DNA from: Pseudomonadota bacterium
GTDB lineage: Bacteria > Pseudomonadota > Gammaproteobacteria > Burkholderiales > Burkholderiaceae_C
Reading direction: 5' to 3'
Length of the DNA stretch: 64,000 bases
Assembly: GCA_021819435.1 (NCBI GenBank)
Contig: JAKARB010000008.1
Coordinates: forward strand, 62,001-126,000
The notes under the pieces were generated by a model. It worked only from the letters and a program-made list of their open reading frames with translations, did no database searches and had not been told where the DNA came from. Each line of letters starts with the position of its first letter. Position 1 is the stretch's first letter. Below, one piece after another: positions 9,751-19,657 of this stretch. A program made the translations under genes and the position numbers.

Positions 9751-10530
9751 TCATCCCAGTTCGACCACCACGGGCGCGTGGTCGCTCGGGCGCTCGTTGC
9801 GGCGCGGCTGCTTGTCAATGACGCAGGCCTTCACGCGCGGCTTGAGCGCGTCGCTCACGAGGATGTGGTCGATGCGCAGCCCTTGGTTCTTGCGGAAAGC
9901 CAGGTTGCGGTAATCCCACCAGCTCCAGGACTTGGGGGGCTGCTCGAACAGGCGAAAGGCGTCCACCATGCCGAGCCCCAGCAACTGCCGGAAATGCTCG
10001 CGCTCGGGCACGGTGCAGTGGATCTGGTCCTTCCAGGCGACGGGGTCGTGCACGTCGTCATCGGTGGGGGCGATGTTGAAGTCGCCCATCAGCACGGTCT
10101 GTGTGTGGTTGCGCAGCTCTTCCTTGAGCCAGGCTTGCAGGCCGTCCAGCCAGCTCATCTTGTAGACGAACTTGTCGCTGTCGGGGGCCTGGCCGTTGGG
10201 GAAGTAGCAGCCGATCACGCGCACTTCGCCGAGTTGCTCGTCATGCAGGGTGCCCGCGATGGCGCGGGCCTGCTCGTCAGCGAAGCCTGTGATGTTCTTG
10301 ACGACATCTGCGGCTGGCTGGCGGCTGATCAGCGCCACGCCGTTGTAGGTTTTCTGGCCGAACCACTGCACCTGGTAGCCCGCCTCGGTCAGGGCGGCGT
10401 GAGGGAACTTGTCGTCCGTGAGTTTGGTTTCCTGCAAGACGATGGCGTCGACCGGGTTGGCGGCGAGCCAGTCGAGCAGTTGGGGCAGGCGCACGGCCAG
10501 GGAGTTGACGTTCCAGGTGGCTAGCTTCAT
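9751..10530 (-). CDS. xthA: exodeoxyribonuclease III / AP endonuclease
   Basis: Cleaves DNA 5' of abasic sites and degrades duplex DNA 3'-5'. The 259-residue product has the exonuclease-endonuclease-phosphatase fold: MKLATWNVNSLAVR at the start, metal-binding Glu34 in LQETKL, the MGDFNIAP segment in the middle and the catalytic SDHAP near the C terminus. The ATG at 10530 was chosen because the family starts exactly there; an in-frame extension to 10614 carries no family signal. It converges with mutY, so abasic-site processing sits beside the two 8-oxoguanine glycosylases that generate such sites. An inverted repeat lies just upstream (10548-10582). Confidence 0.95.
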   Translation of the reverse strand: MKLATWNVNSLAVRLPQLLDWLAANPVDAIVLQETKLTDDKFPHAALTEAGYQVQWFGQKTYNGVALISRQPAADVVKNITGFADEQARAIAGTLHDEQLGEVRVIGCYFPNGQAPDSDKFVYKMSWLDGLQAWLKEELRNHTQTVLMGDFNIAPTDDDVHDPVAWKDQIHCTVPEREHFRQLLGLGMVDAFRLFEQPPKSWSWWDYRNLAFRKNQGLRIDHILVSDALKPRVKACVIDKQPRRNERPSDHAPVVVELG

Positions 10531-10547
10531 GAGGCGGTTTTTGGTCG

Positions 10548-10582
10548 GCTTCGGTATTTTCAGCGCATTCTTGCACCGAAGC
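10548..10582. repeat. inverted repeat upstream of xthA
   Basis: GCTTCGGT (10548-10555) and its exact complement ACCGAAGC (10575-10582) are separated by 19 bases, 18 bases upstream of the xthA start codon. It could be a hairpin in the leader or an operator. Seen directly; role unknown. Confidence 0.5.
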
Positions 10583-10644
10583 TCCGCAGGGCGCTCCACC
10601 GGGGTGGATGGCACTGAGCGCCGATCAGGCGCGAGGCCATGTGG

Positions 10645-12852
10645 TCAGTGCACCAAGGCATGCGCGAGCGCGCGGCGCACCTCGCCGATGAAGCGATCAG
10701 GGTCCGGATGCTTCTGGACCAGGGGTTGGCAGACTTGTCCTGTGAGTCGTGCGCGCTCTTGATCGCTCAGGTCGCGCCCCGTGACGATCATGATCGGGAT
10801 GCCAGCGCTGTCTGGGTTGCCCTTGAGTTCATCGACCACTTGGAAGCCGCTGTAATCCGGCATCTCCAGGTCGAGCAGGATGAGGTCGGGTTTGAAGCGG
10901 TGCGCCAGCGCCACGCCTTCGGCCCCGCCATGTGCCCGCAACACCACACAACCGAGGTTTTGCAGCGACTGGGTCAACACTTCGACGGCTTGGTGGTCAT
11001 CGTCGACCACGAGCGTCGTCACGTCCCGGGCGCCCGGCTTCAGGCCGAGGCGATTGAGGCCTTGTTGCAATTCGTCGAAGAGGATGGGTTTTTGCAAGGC
11101 CAGGGATGCGCCCAGCGACTTGGCCAGTTCGCCATCGGGTTGAACCGAGACCACCACCACAGGCACCTGCGCCCAGCGCGGCAAGGTTTTCATGTGCCGC
11201 AGGAATGCCCAGCCGTCCATGCCTGGCAACATGATGTCCAGCGTGATCAGGTCGGGCACGAGTTCATCGCTCAAGGCCAGCGCAGCCTCGGCTGACCCAA
11301 CCTGACGGACAACGAAGCCATGCACTTCGAGCTGGAGCCTCATCAGCATGGCGGCACGCTCGTCGTCTTCGATCACCAGGGCCACGCCGCGGGATGCTGG
11401 CGTCATCGCCACGGTGGGCTCTTCCGAGGGGGCGGATTCATCGTGGCGCCAGGGCAGCCAGACGCTGAAGCAGGTGCCCCGCCCGGGCTCGCTGCTGACG
11501 GAGACCGCCCCACCATGCAGCTCCGCCAGACGTAGAACCATGACCAGCCCGAGCCCCGTTCCTTCGATGCCCCGGTTGGCCGGGTGGTTGATCTGCGTGA
11601 AGGGCGTGAACAGCTGCTTGAGGTCTTGCGCGCGCATGCCGATGCCGCTGTCGGTCACCGAAATTTCCAGAAAATCGTCGTCCTCACCGGGCGGCAGGGG
11701 CGTGCGGCGCCCCACTGGAAAACCGGGCACCTTGGTGGCTGCATCGTGACGGTTTACTCGCCTGGCCGACAGGCTGACCTGGCCACCTGACGGTGTGAAT
11801 TTCACTGCGTTGGACAGGAGGTTATAAAGGATCTGCTTGAAGCGGCGTGCGTCGACCATCACCTCGCCCAGTGGCGGGGTGATGTTGCTGCTCAGGCGCA
11901 ATTGCTTGGCATGGGCCTTTTCTTCGACCACGCGCAGGCCGTCGGCCATGGCTGCCAGCACGTCAACGGCCTCGAATTGGAGGTCGACCTTGCCGGCGTC
12001 CACCTTGGACATGTCCAGGATGTCGTTGATGAGGGCCAGCAAGTGTTGTCCGCCTGCGAAGATGTGGCCCATGTAGTCGCGCTGGCGGGGCGTGAGTGGC
12101 CCCACCAGGCCGTCCTTGAGCAACTCCGAGAAGCCGATGATGGCGTTCAGCGGCGTGCGCAGCTCATGCGACATGTTTGACAGGAACTCGGACTTCATGC
12201 GGCTCGATTCTTCGAGCATCTGGTTCTTTTCCGTCACCTCGGCGTTGACGACTTCCAGCTCGCTTGCCAGGCGCCGCAGTCGCGTCTCGCTTTCATGCAA
12301 GGCCTTGTTGCGAGCTTGCAGTTGTTCGTTGGCTCGTGCCACCTGTTCGGCGCGCACGTAGACCTCGGCCTCCGCGCGTTCGACCGCGCCACGGAGTTCC
12401 CGCGCCACCTTGTCTTGTTCTGCGCCGCGCTGGCGCAAGTGCACGAACTCGGTCACGTCCTCCGCGCGGTGGGTGATCAGGCACAGGTGGCCGTGCTCGT
12501 CCAGCACCGGAGAGTTCAGGCAACTCCAGTAGCGTTCTTCGAAACCACCGCCTTCGGAGTCGGGGCGGCGAATGTCGTACTTCTGCAGCGGCATCCAGTC
12601 TGCTTCGTGGGTTGCCAGCACGCGTTGCAACGAGGCCCTCAGGTTGCTCACGCCTGAGGCGGATTGGTCGTCCGGGTTGTCAGGGAAGACATCGAACAGG
12701 TGGCGGCCAACGATCTGGGGCCGCTCTGTCTTGGTGGCTCGCGCGTAGTCGTTGCTCACCGCCGCGATGTGCAGTTCGGGTGTCAGCACCATGTACAACC
12801 CGGGCACCGATTCGAACAGCAGGCGAAAGTCCAGCATGTCGTTTTCGGCCAT
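10645..12852 (-). CDS. hybrid sensor histidine kinase with PAS and two receiver domains
   Basis: A 735-residue cytoplasmic-looking kinase with no membrane segment. Order: PAS-like sensor (about 8-135), coiled coil (140-215), HisKA dimerisation domain with phospho-acceptor His229 in NMSHELRTPLN, HATPase (about 335-468) with DSGIGM and GTGLGL boxes, then two receiver domains with Asp539 (TLDIMLPGMDG) and Asp661 (LLDLEMPDYSG). No Hpt domain is present, so a phosphorelay would need an outside Hpt protein. It is 45 bases downstream of a single-receiver response regulator and probably co-transcribed with it. The signal sensed by the PAS domain is not predictable. A divergent diguanylate cyclase next door suggests, but does not prove, a common circuit. 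Confidence 0.9.
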   Translation of the reverse strand: MAENDMLDFRLLFESVPGLYMVLTPELHIAAVSNDYARATKTERPQIVGRHLFDVFPDNPDDQSASGVSNLRASLQRVLATHEADWMPLQKYDIRRPDSEGGGFEERYWSCLNSPVLDEHGHLCLITHRAEDVTEFVHLRQRGAEQDKVARELRGAVERAEAEVYVRAEQVARANEQLQARNKALHESETRLRRLASELEVVNAEVTEKNQMLEESSRMKSEFLSNMSHELRTPLNAIIGFSELLKDGLVGPLTPRQRDYMGHIFAGGQHLLALINDILDMSKVDAGKVDLQFEAVDVLAAMADGLRVVEEKAHAKQLRLSSNITPPLGEVMVDARRFKQILYNLLSNAVKFTPSGGQVSLSARRVNRHDAATKVPGFPVGRRTPLPPGEDDDFLEISVTDSGIGMRAQDLKQLFTPFTQINHPANRGIEGTGLGLVMVLRLAELHGGAVSVSSEPGRGTCFSVWLPWRHDESAPSEEPTVAMTPASRGVALVIEDDERAAMLMRLQLEVHGFVVRQVGSAEAALALSDELVPDLITLDIMLPGMDGWAFLRHMKTLPRWAQVPVVVVSVQPDGELAKSLGASLALQKPILFDELQQGLNRLGLKPGARDVTTLVVDDDHQAVEVLTQSLQNLGCVVLRAHGGAEGVALAHRFKPDLILLDLEMPDYSGFQVVDELKGNPDSAGIPIMIVTGRDLSDQERARLTGQVCQPLVQKHPDPDRFIGEVRRALAHALVH

Positions 12853-12897
12853 GCGCTTTGTCTCCCTGATGCTGTGTGTGGTGGTTGCGTGCTTGGT

Positions 12898-13287
12898 TCA
12901 ATCCTGGCGCGCTGAGTCCTTGTCCTGGGCCAGCACTTCTTCGATGGCCTTGAGCAGTGTTTGATACCGGATCGGCTTGGCCACGTAGCCGGAACAGCCG
13001 CCAGCCCGCATGCGCTGCTCGTCGCCCTTCATGGCCGAGGCGGTCAATGCAATGACAGGGATTGCGCGGGTGCGCGGGTCGTCCTTGATGAGGCGGACGG
13101 CGCTCATGCCATCCATGCCCGGCAGGCGCATGTCCATCAGAATCAGGTCGACCGACTCGGTGCTGGCGATGCGAAGGCCTTGCTCGGCTGTGGATGCGCT
13201 CACCGCCGCGTGGCCGGCCCCTTCAAGGATGGCGGTCGTCAGCATCAAGTTGGCCGGCGTGTCTTCGATGATGAGGATGCGCGACAT
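12898..13287 (-). CDS. single-domain response regulator (CheY/DivK-like)
   Basis: A 129-residue stand-alone receiver domain with no output domain: acidic pair in IIEDT (8-9), phospho-acceptor Asp52 in LMDMRLPGMDG, Thr82 and Lys104 in VAKPI. Such proteins relay phosphate or act by protein contact. The ATG at 13287 fits the family start MSRILIIEDT; an in-frame extension to 13710 would cross the divergent gene and has no receiver similarity. A perfect 17-bp palindrome (13291-13307) lies immediately before the start codon. It precedes the hybrid kinase on the same strand, the most likely phosphodonor. Confidence 0.92.
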   Translation of the reverse strand: MSRILIIEDTPANLMLTTAILEGAGHAAVSASTAEQGLRIASTESVDLILMDMRLPGMDGMSAVRLIKDDPRTRAIPVIALTASAMKGDEQRMRAGGCSGYVAKPIRYQTLLKAIEEVLAQDKDSARQD

Positions 13288-13290
13288 GAC

Positions 13291-13307
13291 GGGGGCAGTC
13301 TGCCCCC
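13291..13307. promoter_or_regulatory. perfect palindrome at the translation start of the response regulator
   Basis: GGGGGCAG-T-CTGCCCCC is an exact inverted repeat ending 3 bases before the ATG of the response regulator gene. In RNA it would form a very stable GC hairpin over the ribosome-binding region; in DNA it could be an operator. Seen directly; effect inferred. Confidence 0.5.
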
Positions 13308-13492
13308 ACCGAGTTGGAATTTCATCCGTAGATCCCCTTTGTCTTCGCAGCGTGTTGTTTGGGCCTCGGCGCGCGAAAAAATGCTCAAGGTTTTCACCAG
13401 GCGGACGAATAAGCGCGAATGGGTTGGTGCGCAGGCCGCGTGACACAATCGCCGATTGCGCCCAGGTTCGAAGTCCTCCTGCTGGTGATTCC

Positions 13493-14668
13493 GTGCACAG
13501 TCCCACTTTGCTGATTCTGATGACCATCCTGATGGGCATGATGTCGCTGGTCATGGCGGCGGTCTGGCGCATCAACCGGCGGGTGCCTGGGCTGACCTGG
13601 TGGGGGGTGGCGCATGGCTTGGGCTTCCTGGCGTGCATGGAGCTTCTCACCCGTGGGCGTCTGCCTGACGCGGTTTCGGTGGCGCTCGCGCAGGGTTTGC
13701 TGCTGGCCATGGGCTACTTCATCTACGTGGGCGTGAGGCGTCATGTGGGAGATCCGCATCCGCCCCACTGGATCGGCGCACTCATGATCGGGGCCGTCAC
13801 CTCGGTGGCGGTGTACTTCACTGTCGTGCGCCCTGATTTCTCTGCGCGGTTCCTCATCCACAGCCTGTCCCTTGGGGTGTTGTTCATCCTCACGGCCCAG
13901 GCGGTGGCCAAGGGCGGCGCAGCGCGCTACCCAGCGCGTTACCTGCTAGCGGTGGCCAGCCTGTTGCATGGCTTGTTCATGCTGGGGCGCCCCTGGCTGT
14001 TCTCTTTTGATTTGCAAGGGCCGATGACGTTGGCGCGGATGTCGTCCATCTCGCCATTCATCCTGCTGGAATCGGCGGTGGCGTTCAACGTGATGGCGTT
14101 CTGTGCGCTGTTGCTGGTGACCGAGCATTCGCATGGAGAGCTGCGCAGGCTGGTTGACCGCGATGAGCTGACCGGTGTGCACAGTCGGCGTGCCTTCTTG
14201 ATGCGTTTGCAGCAATTGAGCGAAGGCGGCGTGGAACGCCCGGCCTTGCCGATCTTGTTGATCGACCTCGATCACTTCAAACGCATCAACGACACATGGG
14301 GACACAGCGCGGGCGATGAAGCTCTGCGTCACTTCGTCGAGGTGGCGCAGCGTTGCATGCGAGTGCAAGACATCATCGGTCGCCTTGGCGGAGAAGAGTT
14401 TGCCGTGTTGCTGCCGCGTGCTTCGGTCGAGCAGGCGCAGGGCGTGGCTGAACGCTTGCGCAAGCTGCTGGTTGAGCACCCGGTGCGCTTCACCGATGAA
14501 AACGTGGCCTTGACCGCGAGCATCGGTGTGACCTTGCTGCGCCCTGGGGAGCCGCCTGAGGCCGCTTTGGGTCGGGCGGATCAAGCCATGTACCAGGCCA
14601 AGAGCGAGGGCCGCAACCGCGTCGTGTCGCTGCTGAGCCCCGTGGTCGCCGAGGTGCGGGTGGCTTGA
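13493..14668 (+). CDS. membrane-bound diguanylate cyclase (GGDEF)
   Basis: Makes cyclic di-GMP from two GTP. The 391-residue product has about six N-terminal membrane helices (residues 5-210) followed by a GGDEF domain (about 215-385) with DRDELTGVHSRR, substrate motif DLDHFKRINDTWGH and an active-site GGEEF at 299-303. An RxxD inhibitory site (RVQD, 290-293) precedes it by five residues, so product feedback inhibition is expected. No EAL domain. The start is GTG at 13493 with GGTGA about 4 bases upstream; an open frame to 13010 overlaps the divergent regulator and is rejected. It is divergent from the kinase/regulator pair and ends one base from the terC-like gene. Confidence 0.9.
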   Translation: MHSPTLLILMTILMGMMSLVMAAVWRINRRVPGLTWWGVAHGLGFLACMELLTRGRLPDAVSVALAQGLLLAMGYFIYVGVRRHVGDPHPPHWIGALMIGAVTSVAVYFTVVRPDFSARFLIHSLSLGVLFILTAQAVAKGGAARYPARYLLAVASLLHGLFMLGRPWLFSFDLQGPMTLARMSSISPFILLESAVAFNVMAFCALLLVTEHSHGELRRLVDRDELTGVHSRRAFLMRLQQLSEGGVERPALPILLIDLDHFKRINDTWGHSAGDEALRHFVEVAQRCMRVQDIIGRLGGEEFAVLLPRASVEQAQGVAERLRKLLVEHPVRFTDENVALTASIGVTLLRPGEPPEAALGRADQAMYQAKSEGRNRVVSLLSPVVAEVRVA

Positions 14669-14669
14669 T

Positions 14670-15419
14670 TCACCGCCTAGCGGCGGCCAGGCGCTTCTTG
14701 CGCGCTCGGATGTTGAGCGCCTCGACGGCCAGGGAGAAGCCCATCGCGGCGTAGATGTAGCCCTTGGGCACGTGCACCTCGAAGGCCTCGGCGGTGAGCG
14801 CCATGCCGACCATCACCAGGAAGGCCAGCGCCAGCACCTTGACGGACGGGTGCGCGTCGACGAATTCGCCGATGGACTTGGCGGCGAACAGCATCACGCC
14901 CACCGAGGTGATGACCGCCGCGACCATCACGCCGATCTGGTCGACCATGCCCACGGCGGTGATGACCGAGTCGAGCGAAAAGACGATGTCGATGATGGCG
15001 ATCTGGCCGATGACGCCCCAGAACAGGCGAGCGCCAGCGGCCTTGAGCGTGGTTTGGTCGGTCGGGGGCGGACCGTCTTCTTCGCGGGCTTCGACCTCCA
15101 CGAAGATCTCGTGCGAAGCCTTGTAGAGCAGGAAGAGGCCGCCACCGAGCAGCACCAGGTCACGCCCGCTGATGCCTTGACCGAACAGCTGGAACAGGTC
15201 GTCCTTGAGGCCCATGACCCAGCTCAGCGAGAACAGCAGCGCCAGGCGCGAGGCCATGGCGAAGCCCAGGCCCAGGCGGCGTGCCTTGTCGCGCACATCG
15301 GCCGGCAGACGCCCGACCAGGATGGAGATGAAGATGATGTTGTCCACGCCGAGGACGATCTCCAGGGCGGTGAGCATCGCGAAGGCGATCCAGAGGTTCG
15401 GGTCGAGCAGGAATTCCAT
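14670..15419 (-). CDS. TerC family integral membrane protein
   Basis: A 249-residue protein with about seven membrane helices and the TerC-family acidic motifs: EIVLGVDNIIF in helix 2 and DIVFSLDSVITAVGM in the middle. Family members are linked to metal-ion (manganese) handling and tellurite resistance; the buried Asp/Glu residues fit cation binding. A charged cytoplasmic loop with EAREEDG lies between. The ATG at 15419 was chosen because MEFLLDPNLW is the usual start; the upstream extension is not conserved. It ends one base from the GGDEF gene (tail to tail) and is separated from folA by a 154-base gap with a strong hairpin. Substrate is inferred only. Confidence 0.87.
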   Translation of the reverse strand: MEFLLDPNLWIAFAMLTALEIVLGVDNIIFISILVGRLPADVRDKARRLGLGFAMASRLALLFSLSWVMGLKDDLFQLFGQGISGRDLVLLGGGLFLLYKASHEIFVEVEAREEDGPPPTDQTTLKAAGARLFWGVIGQIAIIDIVFSLDSVITAVGMVDQIGVMVAAVITSVGVMLFAAKSIGEFVDAHPSVKVLALAFLVMVGMALTAEAFEVHVPKGYIYAAMGFSLAVEALNIRARKKRLAAARR

Positions 15420-15507
15420 GGCGGTGCGGGCTGGGAGGCGGGGGCAACGGGCAAAACCCAGCATTCTCGACGGAAGTCGATCGCTGGGGAATTCGAATTC
15501 CTGGGGT

Positions 15508-15534
15508 GGATGCTTCGGTTAAACCGAAGTATCC
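15508..15534. repeat. 13-bp hairpin between folA and the terC-like gene
   Basis: GGATGCTTCGGTT and AACCGAAGTATCC form a 13-bp stem (one G-T pair) around a single A; the core CTTCGGTT-A-AACCGAAG is perfect. It lies 3' of folA on the minus strand but is not followed by a T run, so it is not a standard terminator. A 12-bp palindrome GAATTCGAATTC lies beside it at 15489-15500. Confidence 0.55.
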
Positions 15535-15573
15535 CCCGACGGAGCGGCGCCTTCGAAGCCTCGTTTCACGAGC

Positions 15574-16065
15574 TCACTTCCGCCGCCGCACCACGAAGTG
15601 ATAAGCCCAGCCTGCTTCGGACAGGTGGCTCTCGCGGCTGACCTCGGTGAAGGCTCCGCGGTCCCACTCGGGGAAGAAGGTGTCGCCTTCGAAATCGGCG
15701 TCGACCTCGGTCAGCACCAGCTCGTCGGCCAGCGGCAGTGACTGTGCGTACAGCTCACCGCCGCCAATGACGAAGACCTTGGGCGCATTGGCCGTGGCGA
15801 CCAGCGCGCTGTCCAGGTCGTGGCAGACCTCGGCGCCCTCGGCGCGCCAGGCGGTGTTGCGGGTGACGACGATGTTGCGCCGGCCCGGCAGCGGGCGGCC
15901 GATGGAGTCCCAGGTCTTGCGGCCCATGATGACCGGGCAGCCCAGCGTGGTGCGCTTGAAGAACTTCAGGTCTTCGGGCAGGCGCCATAGCAGGGTGTTG
16001 TCTTTGCCGATGGCGCCGTTGCGCGCCACGGCCGCGATGAGCGAGAGCGTGCGGGTGTTTACCAT
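15574..16065 (-). CDS. folA: dihydrofolate reductase
   Basis: Reduces dihydrofolate to tetrahydrofolate with NADPH, regenerating the cofactor consumed by thymidylate synthase. The 163-residue product has GAIGKDNTLLWRLPEDLKFFK near the start (active-site Asp32, equal to E. coli Asp27; full motif at 18-38), the PVIMGRKTWDSIG loop and the VIGGGELY nucleotide-binding segment. It starts 11 bases after the thyA stop, the usual thyA-folA operon order. Length matches chromosomal type-I enzymes (about 160). Confidence 0.96.
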   Translation of the reverse strand: MVNTRTLSLIAAVARNGAIGKDNTLLWRLPEDLKFFKRTTLGCPVIMGRKTWDSIGRPLPGRRNIVVTRNTAWRAEGAEVCHDLDSALVATANAPKVFVIGGGELYAQSLPLADELVLTEVDADFEGDTFFPEWDRGAFTEVSRESHLSEAGWAYHFVVRRRK

Positions 16066-16076
16066 CGATGCTCGCC

Positions 16077-16922
16077 TCAGACCGCCACCGGGGCCTTGAT
16101 GGCCGGGTGGTGTTCGTACTCGAGCACCTCGAAGTCCTCGTACTCATAGTCGAAGATGGAAGCGGGCTTGCGCTTGATGTTGAGCACCGGGTAGGGGTGC
16201 GGCGTGCGGCTGAGCTGGAGCTCGACCTGCTCGGTGTGGTTCGAGTAGATGTGGCAGTCGCCGCCCGTCCAGATGAAGTCACCCACGTCCATGTCGCATT
16301 GCTGGGCCAGCATGTGGGTCAGCAGTGCGTAAGAGGCGATGTTGAAGGGCACGCCCAGGAAGATGTCGGCGCTGCGCTGGTAGAGCTGGCAACTGAGCTT
16401 GGGCTTGTCGCCATCCTTTTGCGGCGGCGCCACGTAGAACTGGAAGAAGGCGTGGCAAGGCGGCAGCGCCATCTGGTCGATCAGGCCGGGGTTCCAGGCG
16501 CTGACGATGATGCGGCGCGAGTCGGGCGAGGTCTTGAGCTGCTTGACGACTTCCGAAATCTGGTCGACGTGGGTGCCATCTGGCTTGGGCCAACTGCGCC
16601 ATTGCACGCCGTAGACGGGGCCTAGCGAGCCGTCTTCACGCGCCCATTCGTCCCAGATGGTGACGCCGCGCTCTTGCAGCCACTTGACGTTGTCGTCGCC
16701 GCGCAGGAACCACAGCAACTCAACGATGATGGACTTCAGGTGCACCTTCTTGGTCGTGACCAGCGGGAAGCCTTCCGACAGATCGAAGCGCATCTGGTGG
16801 CCGAAGACGCTGCGCGTGCCGGTGCCAGTGCGGTCGGTCTTGAGCACGCCATGAGCGTGCACGTGGCGCATGAAGTCTTCGTACTGGCTGCGCACGGGGC
16901 GCTGGGCGGCATCTGTTGTCAC
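16077..16922 (-). CDS. thyA: thymidylate synthase
   Basis: Methylates dUMP to dTMP with methylene-tetrahydrofolate, releasing dihydrofolate for FolA. The 281-residue product has the folate-binding region [11 protein letters not shown] (31-41), catalytic Cys156 in [11 protein letters not shown], and dUMP-binding segments [20 protein letters not shown] (in part) and DCHIYSNH. The start codon is GTG at 16922. A terminator for the upstream OmpA-like gene lies between that gene and thyA, so thyA-folA probably has its own promoter in the 60-base gap. Slightly longer than E. coli ThyA (264) because of an insert after CQFYV-like strand ([10 protein letters not shown]). Confidence 0.97.
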   Translation of the reverse strand: MTTDAAQRPVRSQYEDFMRHVHAHGVLKTDRTGTGTRSVFGHQMRFDLSEGFPLVTTKKVHLKSIIVELLWFLRGDDNVKWLQERGVTIWDEWAREDGSLGPVYGVQWRSWPKPDGTHVDQISEVVKQLKTSPDSRRIIVSAWNPGLIDQMALPPCHAFFQFYVAPPQKDGDKPKLSCQLYQRSADIFLGVPFNIASYALLTHMLAQQCDMDVGDFIWTGGDCHIYSNHTEQVELQLSRTPHPYPVLNIKRKPASIFDYEYEDFEVLEYEHHPAIKAPVAV

Positions 16923-16934
16923 GTTGTGCTTCAG

Positions 16935-16966
16935 AAAAGAAAATCAGCCGGGATTATCCCGGCTGA
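16935..16966 (-). terminator. rho-independent terminator of the OmpA-like gene
   Basis: TCAGCCGGGA (16944-16953) and TCCCGGCTGA (16957-16966) form a perfect 10-bp stem with a 3-base loop. On the minus strand the stem is followed by TTTTCTTTTC (16943-16934). It lies between the OmpA-like gene and thyA, both on the minus strand. Confidence 0.9.
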
Positions 16967-16982
16967 TGATGCGTTTTGCAGA

Positions 16983-17699
16983 TCAGTTGGCCTCGGCCGG
17001 GTCACGCATGAAGATCTCGACGCGGCGGTTCTTGGCGCGTCCTTCGGCGGTGTCGTTGCTGGCGATGGGTTCACGCGAGCCACGGCCGATCACCTCGATG
17101 CGGTTGCCGCTGATGCCGCGGTCTTCCAGGAAATTGCGCACGCTCTCGGCGCGTTCGCGTGACAGCGGGTTGTTGACGGCGTCGCTGCCGGTGCTGTCGG
17201 TGTGGCCGACCACGCGCACCAAGGTGCCATGGCCGCCCGACTTCAGGCCGTTGGCGAAGGTGTCGAGCACGCCGCGCAGTTCGGGCTTGAGGGCCGCGCT
17301 GCCGGTGGAAAACGAGATGTCGTTGGGGATGTCGACCTTGAGCTGGTTGTCTTCTGTGCGCGTGACCTCGACCGGCGTGCCCTGCGTGGCGGCTTCCATG
17401 GCGCGGCGCTGGTCTTCCATGCGCTTGGACCACAGGTTGCCCGCAACGGCGCCCGCTGCCGCACCGATGGCGGCGCCACGGACCGTGTTCTTGCCACCGG
17501 TCATGGCGCCGATGGCGGCACCGGCGACCGCGCCAATGCCTGCGCCAGCGGCTGTACCTTTCTCGCGGGCGCCCATGTTCTCGCAGCCGCTGGTGAAGAG
17601 CGCGAGCGCGACGACGCTGCCGACGATCAAGGCCCGCTGCACCGAGGGACGAGCGCTTGTTTGGAGGGAAGAGAGGACGTTGCTGTTGGAATTCATCAT
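16983..17699 (-). CDS. OmpA-family outer membrane lipoprotein with glycine-zipper segment
   Basis: A 238-residue lipoprotein: lipobox FTSGC with Cys39, then a Gly/Ala-rich glycine-zipper stretch (about 50-88), a short linker and a C-terminal OmpA peptidoglycan-binding domain (about 115-232) with VGHTDSTGSD, NPLSRERAESVRNFL and AKNRRVEI. This is the YiaD/YfiB-like pattern of proteins tethering the outer membrane to the cell wall. AAGGAG lies about 8 bases before the first of two adjacent ATG codons, so the first is used. It is monocistronic, with its own strong terminator. Specific role within the family is not assigned. Confidence 0.92.
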   Translation of the reverse strand: MMNSNSNVLSSLQTSARPSVQRALIVGSVVALALFTSGCENMGAREKGTAAGAGIGAVAGAAIGAMTGGKNTVRGAAIGAAAGAVAGNLWSKRMEDQRRAMEAATQGTPVEVTRTEDNQLKVDIPNDISFSTGSAALKPELRGVLDTFANGLKSGGHGTLVRVVGHTDSTGSDAVNNPLSRERAESVRNFLEDRGISGNRIEVIGRGSREPIASNDTAEGRAKNRRVEIFMRDPAEAN

Positions 17700-17776
17700 C
17701 TGGAATGCTCCTTCTGGCGCCCATGGGGACGCAGCTTGCTCAACGCGAGACGAACGCCTTTGGATGACGCCACGCC

Positions 17777-19561
<1,785 letters not shown>

Positions 19562-19621
19562 GTTGGGGTGGATGCCGAGCGAGCCGGCGTGCGAAGTTCC
19601 CGTTGCGCTGATTATGATGCC

Positions 19622-19650
19622 TTGACAATATTTGCGTAGGCAAATAAATT
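19622..19650 (+). promoter_or_regulatory. promoter of marR-efflux operon
   Basis: TTGACA (19622-19627), 17-base spacer, TAAATT (19645-19650). The -35 is perfect. The expected start point (about 19656-19658) coincides with the marR ATG at 19658, suggesting a leaderless or nearly leaderless message. Seen directly; activity inferred. Confidence 0.65.
19629..19646. promoter_or_regulatory. MarR-type operator palindrome
   Basis: TATTTGC-GTAG-GCAAATA is a perfect 18-bp inverted repeat that fills the spacer between the -35 and -10 of marR. Half-sites of this TTGC/GCAA type and this size are typical for MarR proteins. Bound repressor would block marR and probably the divergent ABC exporter promoter too. 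Confidence 0.7.
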
Positions 19651-19657
19651 CGCGAGC

